Origin: Rhizodiscina lignyota | Lineage: Eukaryota > Ascomycota > Dothideomycetes > Aulographales > Rhizodiscinaceae | NCBI GenBank assembly: GCA_010015805.1 | Contig: ML978127.1 | Span: 1,798,001-1,862,000 of the forward strand | Direction: 5' to 3' | DNA length: 64,000 nt | Shown: piece by piece, positions 1-11,200 of the stretch | How the letters are laid out: the number at the start of each line of letters is the position of its first letter | Numbering within the stretch: the first letter of the stretch is position 1 | The notes under the pieces: model-generated | What the model was told of the DNA's origin: nothing | Databases searched by the model: none | Seen by the model: the letters and a program-made list of their open reading frames with translations, nothing else | Position numbers and translations under genes: made by a program

Positions 1-1
1 T

Positions 2-155
2 GCGCATCAGATGAGGAGCCATGACGAGTCGGACGCAACGTATACCCGAGAGGGTGCCAATTCGAAGGAAAAGCTCGTCGACCTGAGCATCCTCATGGTG
101 AGTATATTCATTTTATAAGCTGATTTGCCTTGCGGGGTCGTAGGAGCTGTCGTAA
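2..155 (+). CDS. 3' end of an unidentified gene (partial)
   Basis: The window opens inside a reading frame that is in phase from base 2. It runs 32 codons to a clean donor (ATG|GTGAGT, intron 98-143, 46 nt, acceptor GTCGTAG). A last exon of three codons plus TAA follows (144-155). The visible tail is hydrophilic and ends LVDLSILM|ELS. No domain can be named from 35 residues. Support comes from the donor and acceptor at a typical local intron size and from the stop straight after the junction. A chance open frame at the edge remains possible. Confidence 0.5.
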
Positions 156-1923
156 TAGCTATCGGCCGCTCGGTGCGCAATGCTCTGGAAAAATTGAGCT
201 CGTAGCGACGATGAGCATGCACGGTCAGTAAATCTAATGCTACCATGGACGGATGTCCGGAGCTATGATGCAACGGAGAGCTCTCGAGTACATGGGTAGG
301 AGCTCAGTATAGCCTGTACCTGCAGATCGTTGATGCGGGGAGGTTGCAATGTTCGGGGAAGTTGAAGAGCAAAAACCTGGAGAAGCGGCGGGATTTTCCT
401 CATTGAGCGCAAGCAAAGTAACTACCTCTTGTAGACAATTTTCCGCGACAACGAGGCTCTTCGCAATATAATAGAGAGAAGACTGATGAGGAAGAATTGT
501 TCCGATAATGGAGAAGGCGTAGAGCGGAAAATATGGGGCTATGATTGAGACGGTGCGAGAAAGTCATGAAGCTACGGAGTAGAAGCGGAGTCTAGTTGAA
601 AAACAACAGGCGTGAGAACCGATTTCCAACAAGCCCGAATAGCCCTATTTTCTGTTGATCAAATTGCACTCCATACCGCTAACCTGGTGAATGGTCCAAA
701 CCTCGAGATCAACCGACGGGTCGATGGAAGTTCGTTATTTACATACGGTTTGGTTGCTTGTCGCCCTTACATATTTTCTATCGCGAACAGACAAGTGCAG
801 ATTATATAGAATATGCAAGTTCTTCGAAGCGGGCGACATCATGCTGAACACAGAGAACTCAATTGACAAATCGCAAAAAGACGATGATTCGAGAATCTAG
901 CTGTGGTGCGTGGGACATAGAGACGGCAGTAATAAGGCCGTAGGTTGTCTGAGCTAATGTCGACAGGTGCAATTACACACGGAACACAAGACAATGGTAG
1001 ACTTGATTAGGTTGGTGACTCGAACGAGGAGTCTCCAGCCCGAAGCATACTGATAAGTGTGAACAGTTCGAGGAAATGGCCGCAAGAGCCTCAAAGCGTT
1101 GGCATCGCAACCGCCAGCCAGGGTCTGGGGGTCCAGCCACATGGCCGCACAGACCATGCTTTCATGTCCCTATCTTCTTCAGAACCGGAACCCACCCCCA
1201 GGTTTCACTTTCATAGCCGTCACAGCTCGAGCGCCGCGCTATGGACCAATATTTTGCATCCACGCCTGTCATGATCGGTGCTGCAGCAGGGTAGAGTCCC
1301 TGCAGCGGGCGGGTCGGCGAGAGGTGGGTTGTGATGCGGCTGTTGCTAGCCACTACAAATAATAATTGGGGTGGCAGCGTCGACACCCAACCACCACCAT
1401 GATTCGCTTTAAGAGACGCCGCGCACTTGCGCTGCATCTGTTTTCTTTACTTCCACACTATTCCTGACTTTGTGCTCACTCAACAATTTCTATCGCTGCA
1501 ATTGAGCCTTTCGCTAGCTTAACATCGGACGAGAGTCGCTGAGACCACCGCTATCAACTACAACCTTGTCAAGCGTACAACCAATTGTAAGTTTTATTCG
1601 CACGCCAACTTGATTGCAGCCCACTGACCGGATGCAAGGTTACTTGAAGAGTTCCATTACTATCGACTGATCCACCGCTAGACGAAACGCTCTTCGACCC
1701 ATCTAGCAACCCACTACAGCACCGCATCAATTGATCGCTCGTGGAACGCTCTGCTTCTTGCATAGAGAATCTCAGAGACACTTTAGAGCCACGACTCGTT
1801 CCCCTCGCAGCATATACAACCAGTGCTGTCCTTCTGGCACCGTAGCCGTCGCTCTCTTCCACGAAGCTACCCCCCGAGACCTCGCACCAAAGGCCTCGAC
1901 ATCCCAGTCCTCCCACCGCCACC
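156..1923. other. intergenic region and probable leader of the 49-residue ORF
   Basis: No conserved coding frame was found on either strand. Bases about 1435-1500 are pyrimidine-rich, as is common near fungal transcription starts. A 22-codon ORF at 1399-1467 starts in a good context (CCACCACCATGA) and could be an upstream ORF if transcription of the next gene begins before it. The rest holds nothing I can support. Confidence 0.4.
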
Positions 1924-2073
1924 ATGAAGCGCAATCTCGTCATCTTCGTCATCGTCCTCGTCCTCTTCATCGTCATCGCGCTCGTCGGCTACCTCATATT
2001 CATGTTCCAGAGTCGGTTAGGCATACGGCCCGGCAGCACAACAACCGGCAGCGAAAGCACATCAGTTGCATAG
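1924..2073 (+). CDS. 49-residue single-pass membrane microprotein
   Basis: The ATG has a near-ideal fungal context (GCCACCATGA) and opens a 49-codon frame ending in TAG. Residues 1-4 are basic (MKRN). Residues 5-28 are an unbroken hydrophobic helix of I, V, L and F with one glycine. Residues 29-49 are a short polar tail rich in S, T and G. The expected topology is N-terminal in the cytosol with a small C-terminal tail across the membrane, or a small tail-anchor-like protein. I recognise no family. Proteolipid-like regulators of membrane ATPases have this size and shape, but that is only an analogy. A chance hydrophobic ORF is the alternative. Confidence 0.5.
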   Translation: MKRNLVIFVIVLVLFIVIALVGYLIFMFQSRLGIRPGSTTTGSESTSVA

Positions 2074-3066
2074 ACGAGGGCTAATGTGGTATTCACATAG
2101 TCTGCTCGGATCAACGACATCTAGTCCCGTGTCCTCGCAGAGACGCTCTGCCGGGCCACCTGTTGGCTCTCCAGTCCGGCGCGTGGTCAGAGAGGCCGCT
2201 TGATGTCTCTCTTGAACGGCACGGGAAAGAGCTGTGAGAATGAGGGTATATAAGGATTACATGGCGCATTGCATACCGGATAACTGATGTTCCGGTGTAT
2301 AGGGCCTGCGAAAAAGGCCCATGGACATCGCTATTGCGTGCAAGCGCTATTCTTCATTTTATTTCAGCGCGGTCAAGAATGGTGAGATGGGATTGGTGTT
2401 GATATGAAGGGACGCACAATGTTTGAGCTCTGTCATTGATGAGCGGCATTTCCAGGCGCTTGGGATTGGGTTTACTATGAGCTGGGATGACTGTTTCTTT
2501 TGGATGAACGAGAACGCTGTACGGATACCCATAATGAACTTATATGTGCGAATCGCAGTTTAAATAGCATCTGCAAAAATGCAGAGGAATGGAACTTGGT
2601 CTCCATTTTGCTTGCTGAGGATATTCCGTTGAAATGTTATGTATCGTGTGATGCATTGTCGGATTAGAGCATGCCTTCTGAGGCAGAAGGTAATACGGCA
2701 CCATTTGTTGCTAAAGCCCAGATTTGCAGGTGAGTACCTAATGTACATTAGAAGTCAGTGAAAGTAACAGACCGAGAGCTGCTCCGGTGAGGACCTGTCC
2801 GCATTGGCAGCGTCCAATGCACCAAGGACCCTACCCATCTGATGGATAAGTCCTGACCTGAGAGGCCAAAGAAGTCCACAACGCCTTTTGCTGCTGAATG
2901 TGCTCGAAAACCCGTAAGAAGCCAACTGATCGAGATCAAAATCATCAAAGGTAAGCAGCATGCCTGTCTGCTTAGACTGCGGCACGGACGAACATACCAG
3001 TCCATATGGCTGGCGCAACATAACTGAGAATTTAAGATGACGCTCAAAGGGATGAGATGAGAAAGT
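2074..3066. other. intergenic region between the microprotein and HP1 3' ends
   Basis: About 1 kb between converging 3' ends. Short open frames on the minus strand (2560-3137) have no family character and overlap the HP1 terminator side. I see no RNA gene or repeat. Confidence 0.4.
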
Positions 3067-4179
3067 TTAGGCTTCGGCTGCATCGTCCTGTAAGACAGCC
3101 TCTTGGTCGGCATCGTCTGCACCAAGCCCCTTCCCATTGGAGATCTTCGGGAATGGAGGTGGGTCTGCGGATTTGAAGTGTCTGTTGGTGGATATTAGCA
3201 TTATAGTATTCATAGGCGGTGATATGGCCACGACTTACAGATGTTGTTCATAAAAGTGAAGCATCTACAAAATGTTAGCGCCTGCTTAGGGACTGTGGAA
3301 GTGAAACCAACCTTTTGAGGGCATTTGACATTCAGCGTGGGCAGTTCATGGCGCGATTGCTTGCCATTGTTCCATAGAACGTAGGCGAATCTCTTAATCC
3401 TGTTGTTGTCCTTCGGGTCTGGATGCTCCTCTATGGACTCAACGCTCATCACCTCGGTTTCCCAGGAGCCCTTCGGCGGCTGCCATTCCTCTTTGGCCTT
3501 ACTTTTACCCTTGCCCTTGGCTTTAGACACAGGCCGGATGTCTTCTTCCTCTTCCTCCAACGAGTCCTCCATCCTCGCTTTCTTACGGCCATGGCCTTTG
3601 CCACCTTGCGGTGTAGATCCCTCAGCCCCACTCTTTCTTCTCTTTCTCTTTTCGGGTTTCGTCGGTCGTCCGCCGATCGACTCATAGTACTCTTCCACGA
3701 TCTCGTTGGCAGGTCCTCTGCGAATGCTGTCAGTTTGCGCCGAGCTGACCGAGTAGGTGGAGACCTACAGCAGATTCTCTTCAGGTTCCCATGTATTGTC
3801 GGATTCAGGGTAGTTCTCCCATTTCACGAGGAAGATTAAGCTGCGCTGGAACGGTTAGGGAAATACTCGAACCAGAAGCGGAGGCGCCTACATCGTCAAA
3901 GTCATGTGCCCGGATAGCCTCTACAACGTATCTAGATGATAGCAGTAAGAGATCTGAACTTCAATTTGGAGCACAAAAGTCATCCACATACATGTCTTCC
4001 GCTTCTTCCCCCTCCTCTTCATCTTCATCGTCCTCTGCGCCATTTTGTGCTGTCTTTTTGGCCGCCTTTGGGGGAATCTGGTCTTCGAAGTCGGATTCAT
4101 CTTCTTCTGACAGTGCCGCTTTTTGAGAACATCAGCTGGTGCAATATAGAAGGCAGGGTATCTTTAACTCACGCGGCAT
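3067..4179 (-). CDS. heterochromatin protein 1 (chromodomain + chromoshadow domain)
   Basis: HP1 binds H3K9-methylated nucleosomes through its chromodomain and dimerises through its chromoshadow domain to build silent chromatin. Seven exons: 4173-4179, 3992-4118, 3892-3931, 3769-3845, 3312-3717, 3239-3264 and 3067-3181, giving 265 residues. An acidic N-terminus is followed by the chromodomain at about 46-85, with an aromatic cage region (YVVEAIRAH, FLVKWENYP, TWEPEENLL). Next comes a long basic/acidic hinge with KRKRRK. The chromoshadow domain (GSWETEVMSVE, YVLWNNGKQS, CPQKMLHFYEQHL) sits near 170-230. Size and order match fungal HP1 (Neurospora HPO, S. pombe Swi6). The first coding exon is only 7 nt (ATG CCG C). 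The gene diverges from CCT5. Identity is firm; the tiny first exon is inferred from frame closure. Confidence 0.9.
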
Positions 4180-4578
4180 TTTGAAGAAGCGAGCGATCAG
4201 AGGATTGTAATGGCCCGCGTGCCGAGTGGAGAGAGGTTGGAGAAGGCCAGCAGAAGTGTCGCGTGTGACTCAATCGCAGATAGAGCTTGCGCAAGTAACT
4301 GCGATTGAGATATGAGATGAATGCGCGTGGAGTGAAGATTGCGTGGAGAGAGAGCGGGATTGGCGCGACTTGGAGAAGTGAAGATCGCGGATCGCGTTTG
4401 GTGGAGTGAAGCTTGGGCCACCTCGTCACGTAAAAAGTTGAAGAGCCGCAACCACACGCGTCAAATATAAAACTGCAAATCTGCTGCACACCACAACCCC
4501 TCCACACCACTTTCACTTGTAGCCAGCTCACTTAGAAATACCTTCTGGGAAGCACCTGAAAGGTGCCAGACCTTCAAT
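4180..4578. promoter_or_regulatory. divergent HP1/CCT5 promoter region
   Basis: About 400 bp separate the two start codons. On the plus strand a TATAAAA box at 4467-4473 lies about 110 bp before the CCT5 ATG. The half nearer HP1 has no TATA box that I can see. Both genes are housekeeping, so a shared nucleosome-free region is likely. Confidence 0.5.
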
Positions 4579-7500
4579 ATGGCGATGCGTAAGTTCCCCG
4601 CGCTCAATATCAAGACTTGAATGTTGCCTCCATGTGAACTCGAGCTCGTGCTAACGTTTACACGATGTAGAACTCGATATGTCAAATGGTATGTCCTTCT
4701 TTATTCACACTCGATACCCGCCCTTGGCTCGACCGGCTATATCTGACATGGATACTATGTACAGCTCGGATGATGCAGGATGAACAGGGACGACCGTTCA
4801 TAATAGTGCGAGAGTGAGTGCAGCGCATGTGGCAAGCTCCTTAGAAGCAACAGCTGATAGAAGGTATAGCCAAGGCAAAAAGAAGCGCCAGCACGGTAAT
4901 GATGCTGTCAAATCGCACATCCTTGCGGCGAGAACTGTCTCGAACATCGTCAAGACTTCACTGGTTCGTAGTAGCGGCTCGATGAATTAGAATCATATCG
5001 CTGAACCAGGATAGGGACCACGTGGCCTCGACAAGATTCTCATCTCACCAGACGGAGACATCACGGTCACAAACGATGGCGCAACTATTCTCTCGCAGAT
5101 GGAAATCTCGAATCACGTTGCAAAACTAATCGTAGAGCTGTCCAAGTCGCAAGATGACGAGATAGGAGATGGCACAACAGGTGTCGTGGTGCTGGCAGGA
5201 GCTTTGCTAGAGCAGGCGGCAGACCTCATAGACAAGGGCATTCACCCCATTCGGATAGCGGACGGCTACGACCAGGCTTGTGAAGTTGCGGTTGCAGAAC
5301 TCGACAAGATTAGCGACTCGATCTCGTTCTCCCGAGAAGAGACGTCGAATCTCCTCCGTGTTGCGAAGACGAGCCTGGGAAGCAAAATTGTTTCAAAGGC
5401 ACACGAGCAGTTTGCGCAAATAGCAGTGGACGCTGTACTCTCGGTTGCTGATCTGGACCGAAAGGACGTCGACTTCGAGCTGATCAAGGTAGATGGAAAG
5501 GTTGGCGGAGCACTGGAAGACTCGATATTGGTTAAGGGTGTCATCGTTGACAAGGACTTCTCGCACCCGCAAATGCCATCAGAAGTCCGCGACGCCAAAC
5601 TCGCCATCCTCACATGCGCCTTCGAGCCCCCAAAGCCAAAGACGAAGCACAAGCTTGACATCACATCCGTCGAAGAGTTCAAGCGTCTGCAAAAGTACGA
5701 GTCGACTAAATTCACCGAGATGATCGAGCAGATCAAAGCAACAGGGGCCAATGTTGTCATCTGCCAGTGGGGTTTCGATGACGAGGCAAATCACCTTCTT
5801 CTCACGAACAAGTTGCCAGCTGTTCGATGGGTTGGTGGACCCGAAATCGAGCTTATCGCCATCGCCACCCAAGGAAGGATAGTCCCACGATTCGAGGATC
5901 TGAGTGCCGAGAAGCTGGGCAGGGCAGGTATCGTGCGAGAGATGACCTTTGGAACGACAAGAGATAAGATGTTGGTAATTGAGGAGTGCGCTAATACAAG
6001 AGCCGTCACGGTGTTTGTAAGAGGAAGTAACAAGATGGTAAGTATGGACCTATCAACTCGACGTCTACATACGAGCCCCCAATCTGGCGTGGAGAAGAAC
6101 ACTATGGCTAGAAGCTAATCACTCTGAAATGTTTTTTAGATCATTGATGAAGCAAAGCGATCCTTGCACGACGCGCTCTGTGTCGTCCGAAACCTAGTGC
6201 GAGATAATCGCATTGTTTACGGCGGTGGAGCAGCAGAGATCGCGTGCTCATTAGCTGTTGAGGATGCCGCAGTCAAGGTCAGTATTTCGTTACTGCCAGA
6301 CCGTAGAGGACATTAGGCTAATCTCCCGCGCAGAGCCCTGGGTTGGAGCAGTACGCGATGCGCGCGTTCGCGGAAGCCCTTGACGCCATACCCATGGCGC
6401 TGGCCGAAAACTCCGGCCTCAACTCCATCGAAACGCTCGCGGCGATTAAGTCACGCCAGGTCAAAGAGAAGTGCTCAAGGCTGGGCGTGGACTGTATGCA
6501 AACCGGTAGCATGGGTACGTATTCGTTCATTTCCTATTCCGTGCACACCTCGTTTTCTTTTCATTACGGGCCCTGTCCAAAAGCAACCAAAGGTCATCTC
6601 GCTGCCAGATTGCGCAGACGGGATTTCGGCGCGGGACGCGGTTTTGTGGTTGGCGCCACAGGCTTCGCGGAACAGACGGAAGGCCATAAGGGTGCAGATG
6701 GGCTGTCGCTGCATGGCGCCTTTGAGTGGTTGTTGGGAGGGAAAACCTCCGACCGCTCAGAGACGTTTCTTCCTTTTTCTCGCCCTTACGCCCGGTACAG
6801 AAATAAATACGGTGGCTCTGTCACATGGGCGAGGCCTTGCGATCGTCACGGGCGCAGGACATGGGTTGCGGACCGTCGACCACCCCCACGCGGTCGTTCC
6901 CGACGCGCCGGCTCCATCACATCTCGCAGACAGCCGCCCCCAGCTGATTGCTGCGTTGCTTTTGCACATGGCACCTCTCGTCCAACCTCTCCCGCTCGTT
7001 CGCAATCAATTTCACCGGCCTCGCGTTGCCATTGGTGGCACGAGGTGAAAATAAGCCGAGTGCGGGCGGGCGACAAACGCTCGAATTGGCTTGCGACTTC
7101 GCGTGGCAAGGGACTCGTTGGCTGACATTTCGATATTTCCAGACATGCGGGAGCACTTCGTGATTGATCCCCTCATTTCGAAGCGACAGCAGCTATTGCT
7201 CGCGACGCAACTGTGCCGAATGGTCCTCAAGGTGAGTGGTGCCTAATCATCTCTTTCACGCTTTGTCCGTCTCGTCTCGCTCTGCCCTCGTCTCGCCTAT
7301 GCGCTCGTCACCCCATCATTATTGATTGTTTCCTATTTTCGGTGTCTCGTCACAATTTCCGAGGGGCCCTTCCGTACAACCACACGAGCGTGCCCGCCGC
7401 GCGTCACACACGCGCCTTGCGTTCATATTTTCCCTTATCACACTCAACCCCAACGAACAAAGCACATTTGCAAACGTCGCACAAGGGCAGCGCGGGCGGC

Positions 7501-7820
7501 CACAGTAGCCACGCCGCGCCGGAACATCCGAACATACCCCAGACCACATCTCCTTTGTACTTCCCCACCGGAGATCGATCTGCGCTTTTCAGCAGCTCGT
7601 TCGCTCGTTGCGCTTTTCAGGCGCATGTTGGTGAAGCGAGAGGCTGTATACCCCTCTGCGCCCATCACGCTCGTTTCCCGGTCATCGGGTCCTCAACGCT
7701 TTCAGGCTTTTTCACGCATAAAATGATCATCGTTTCTTTAAAGGGATTCTTGCTGACATGACGGCGGCTGCGCAGGTCAATAATGTGATCATCGCCGGTA
7801 GCGACGACAACGAGTTCTAA
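4579..7820 (+). CDS. CCT5: T-complex protein 1 subunit epsilon (CCT5)
   Basis: Epsilon subunit of the cytosolic CCT/TRiC chaperonin, which folds actin, tubulin and WD-repeat proteins with ATP. Nine exons: 4579-4588, 4671-4688, 4765-4813, 4870-4963, 5015-6037, 6140-6277, 6334-6514, 7143-7231 and 7776-7820, giving 548 residues (family about 540-560). Diagnostic stretches include [11 protein letters not shown], the nucleotide loop [15 protein letters not shown], the apical-domain run [18 protein letters not shown], and [14 protein letters not shown] with [13 protein letters not shown] near the C-terminus. Starting at 4579 gives MAMQLDMSN, as in other fungal CCT5 proteins. The first six introns are 50-102 nt, but the last two are 628 and 544 nt, which is unusual for this window. 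The second-last acceptor regains frame with [11 protein letters not shown]. Identification is certain; the final 15-codon exon is inferred from frame and its family-like ending. Confidence 0.95.
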
Positions 7821-8201
7821 AAAGGCGAGGCGGGCCGTTTGGAGTGTGCGTGGCAGCCCGACGCAAGCATCGTCACAAGGCATGCGCAACTCGGAGTTCG
7901 GACACTAGATTTTCGTTGCACGGCATCCGAAGACGGGGATGGAAAAGGGCTATTGTGATGTATCATATCGAAAATTCTTTTCTGTATCGGCACAGGCGCA
8001 GCCACCCGTGCCATTGGAGCAATTGCATACAATAGATCGCGGGGAAGCATCGCGTGTAACCACACCCCCAGAGCTGTCTCGTCGCGGCTATCCTTTCTCC
8101 ATGCAAGCCCTTCTCGTCATCGCCGGCACAGAAATGCAGGCGCGCGGCGCTGTGCAACCGGGGAACGCGCCGGCGGTGAGTGTGGTCGCACAAAGGTATA
8201 C
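7821..8201. other. short intergenic region between converging CCT5 and CHY gene 3' ends
   Basis: 381 bp between the two stop codons, presumably both 3' UTRs. No other feature was recognised. Confidence 0.5.
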
Positions 8202-11200
8202 TTAGCTTCTGGGCTTGGTGCCTGGCCGTCGTTTGTACTTCCGCGGATCTGTGTGACTCCTCAGTGAATGTTTTTGTAAGCGTTGTGGCTTGCTTCGTGA
8301 TGTCGCAGAGACGACTCCGCGATATGGGTATACAGTGCTGCCTGTTTGCCAGCAGGCTTTGTCCCCTCACCACCACCTTCTATTCTCCATCGAAAGGCTA
8401 GTCATCGTAATCCAAAGCTACTTTCCACCATTATCCTCCCAATGTCGACCATTCAGCCTTACCATCATTGACCATTCTCTATCTAACAGTGCGATCCTCA
8501 GATACAGTTCAAGTGCCTGAGGGCCATAGCGCGTAGATGGCGAACGGCCAATGATGAGAAGGAGGGATGGTCGATATTGGAAGGGTGCTGGCGAAGAAAG
8601 CTTTGGAAGACGAAACCAGCAGTTCGACGGAGAATAGCAGGTGGTGGCAAGATCGAGTAGCCGACATTAGAATGACCAAGTCGTCGCAGCTGCAGCAGCC
8701 GTGAACGGGGGAGGAAGATCGCGACTGACCTTTACGCGACATGCGCAATTTGTCTCTCGTTCCTGTGAATCGTCGCATTACGTTAGCTTGTGTGCAGCAA
8801 GTGTGTCAGACAACTGCCGAAAGACGATTGCAATTCATTGAACGACGTGTAGAGCACAAGGACGTGAGGAATGAGCCGCATCCATTTCAGGAGTCCATTT
8901 CGTGAAGAATAGTCCGAACCCGGCCTAGCGGGCGACGATTATTCCCCGGAATCTTGATCTTCAACGGCGCGCGCGCGCCAAGATTCTTCTGGAATCCGGG
9001 GACCCCGCTTGGCGGCGCAAGAATTTGGCTGGGTGGCATCCAACATACGAACTTTAAATTTCGCCGTCGTATTCCAGAAATTCCGTTCTGGGTCCCATTT
9101 TTTCAATACGGGCACTCCGTGATTCGCCCATTGGAAAAGGAAATACCAGGTAGTCACCGCCAATGGGGGCATTCCCGCCACCAGGAATCGCAACCAACAG
9201 AAACAGAAAGACAATCCCGAGTAGGGCTCACTCTCGACAGCTCGCGTGGCCAACTGGGATGCACACTGCCTGGCCCTGACAGTGTTGGGAGTTCCGACTG
9301 ACTCGGCAGGATCGGGGATGATTCCGAGCTTGTTCGAAGCTCGGCGGGGCAGCGAAGCGTTGGGTTGTGGAAGTGAGCTGCCGATGAAACGTGCTCTCCC
9401 TTGACCCTGCGCTTCTCGAACATGGACAGAAGCATGCGAAACATCCTCACATCGCAACGCTCCTGCAGCATCGAAGCTTCGACAGGCCAGATGATCCGGC
9501 GCACGTCCCGCTTTGCGCAAAGTGCCTAGCAAGGGAGAGCAAACGACTCCGAGGGGTCCTGCAGTGAGGCTTCCAGATGCGTCGGGAATAGCTGAGTCGA
9601 GCAAGGGGAGAGAGCAGCTGAAGTGGAAGCAGAGAAGCGAAAGCGATAAGACACAAGAGAGTCATGAAAAGCTTACCTTTACCGCCCTCCCAGAAGCCAC
9701 TCCCTCTCTTGCCAACGAGAGTTGCGCGACAGATGCCGCAGTCCTCGGGGCGGTAGTTCTGCTCGCGGGAACCTGTGCGCGTTATTTTCCCGTCAGCAAC
9801 ATTCTGTTATAACAATGGAATTCTGATATAGCCTTGGCAGTTTGCCTTTGCGATATGCGGGCCGCAGCCGCATTGAAGGATTTCGAAATGGGGGACGTAC
9901 AGAAGCCACTGTTTGCGCAATTAGTTAGCGGGCCGTTGCATTACGACAGACGAGTGTCAAGGTTGAAGGAAGCAAAAGTCAATTGCGGTGGGCGCAGATG
10001 GTGGCTGCTGCTGCTGCTGCCCAAACAATGAGGCTGTTCGCACGCTCGACGCGAAACGTTGATCACTGTTGCAGCGCAGGAACAAGCACACGTGCGTTGG
10101 CTTGAAAGGGAAATGGTGGGGGTTGTGAGTGCAAGCGTGGTGGGGTCGGCAAGGTGGGGAGTTGGGAAAGCTAAACGCTCGCATCCAGCTCTGCAGCTAG
10201 ACATGACGTCTCGCGATCCTCCCTCCTCGTGCGATTGTGGCTGGTAACCTGTAATTGCACGTGCATAGGTAATAAATGGGTAATTGATGGGCGGCAAGAT
10301 GCGGCAGTGGAAAGCGATGCGGAGTATGCTCTGTCAACTGACCATATCATCCTATTGGCGTGCTCATTGTGGTGATCCGTCGCAGCATCATGGCATCTGC
10401 ACATGGATTAGCAAGAAAAGTCAACGTCGGTCGGATCGCATGATGATTGTTTTCAAGGTTCGAATGTCGAGATGCCTTACCTGTCGCATGGATACACCTT
10501 GGCACAGCAAGAGAACCTTTAACAACCTAGTCAGCGCTATTGAGTGAAGCGGGCCCGCCGTTGAGAGTTTCCCGCGTGTGGATTACCTGAACCAGCGATA
10601 CGACTTGCTGTAGTGGGAGCAACGTCCGCGTCGGGGGAGCTCTTGCCCTGCGACGATACCGAGCTGTTCTTTAGCCTACAGATATTGTCTCAGTTACTGT
10701 GCTACTCTCCCTGCTCGATTTCTGAACGCGGTGTTGTGGAAAGTAAAGTGCCGAAAGGGGCAGATTGATGGTCTGGGTGGCGCGAAATAACGAACGGGAC
10801 CAGCTGATCGTGGCGTTCGTGCCTCTCCCATAATGGAGCTTTACCTTCTTACGGGCTGGCGCGCGGCTAGCTCGAACTATTCAACGGCATCGTCAGCCTT
10901 GTGTCATCATGTCTCTGGGAGCGCTTCCACTCGGTCCCAGAGTTCAATTGCAGCGGGACATCGCAGGACCCTCATCAATTCCCGAGCGCCGTTGGGAGGC
11001 AACCGGTCAAGCGTAGAGCCGGAGACGGTGAATCACGTACCTGCACTTGCGCTAACTTGAAGGAATTTCACTTCCGGGATGGTGAAGGCTGCAAAGAAAC
11101 GGGATGATCAGTCACCTGCGCTTCCGGGATGCAACGGGAGCGCTAAACAAACGATATTGTCGGCGTATCGGGTGACGCACTCATCTTGCGGTGGCACTCT

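Noticed and set aside
1587-1619. possible leader intron (GTAAGT...TGCAG) before the microprotein
   Set aside because: Only 33 nt, shorter than any intron seen here; probably chance matches.
2748-3137. 129-codon minus-strand frame at the HP1 3' end
   Set aside because: Overlaps the last HP1 exon out of frame; the spliced HP1 stop at 3067 is better supported.
6343-7125. 260-codon plus-strand frame continuing through CCT5 intron 7
   Set aside because: It is exon 7 of CCT5 read on into the intron. The family sequence resumes only after the acceptor at 7143.
8939-9604. 221-codon minus-strand frame
   Set aside because: Lies in the 914-nt intron of the CHY gene and shows no conserved motif.
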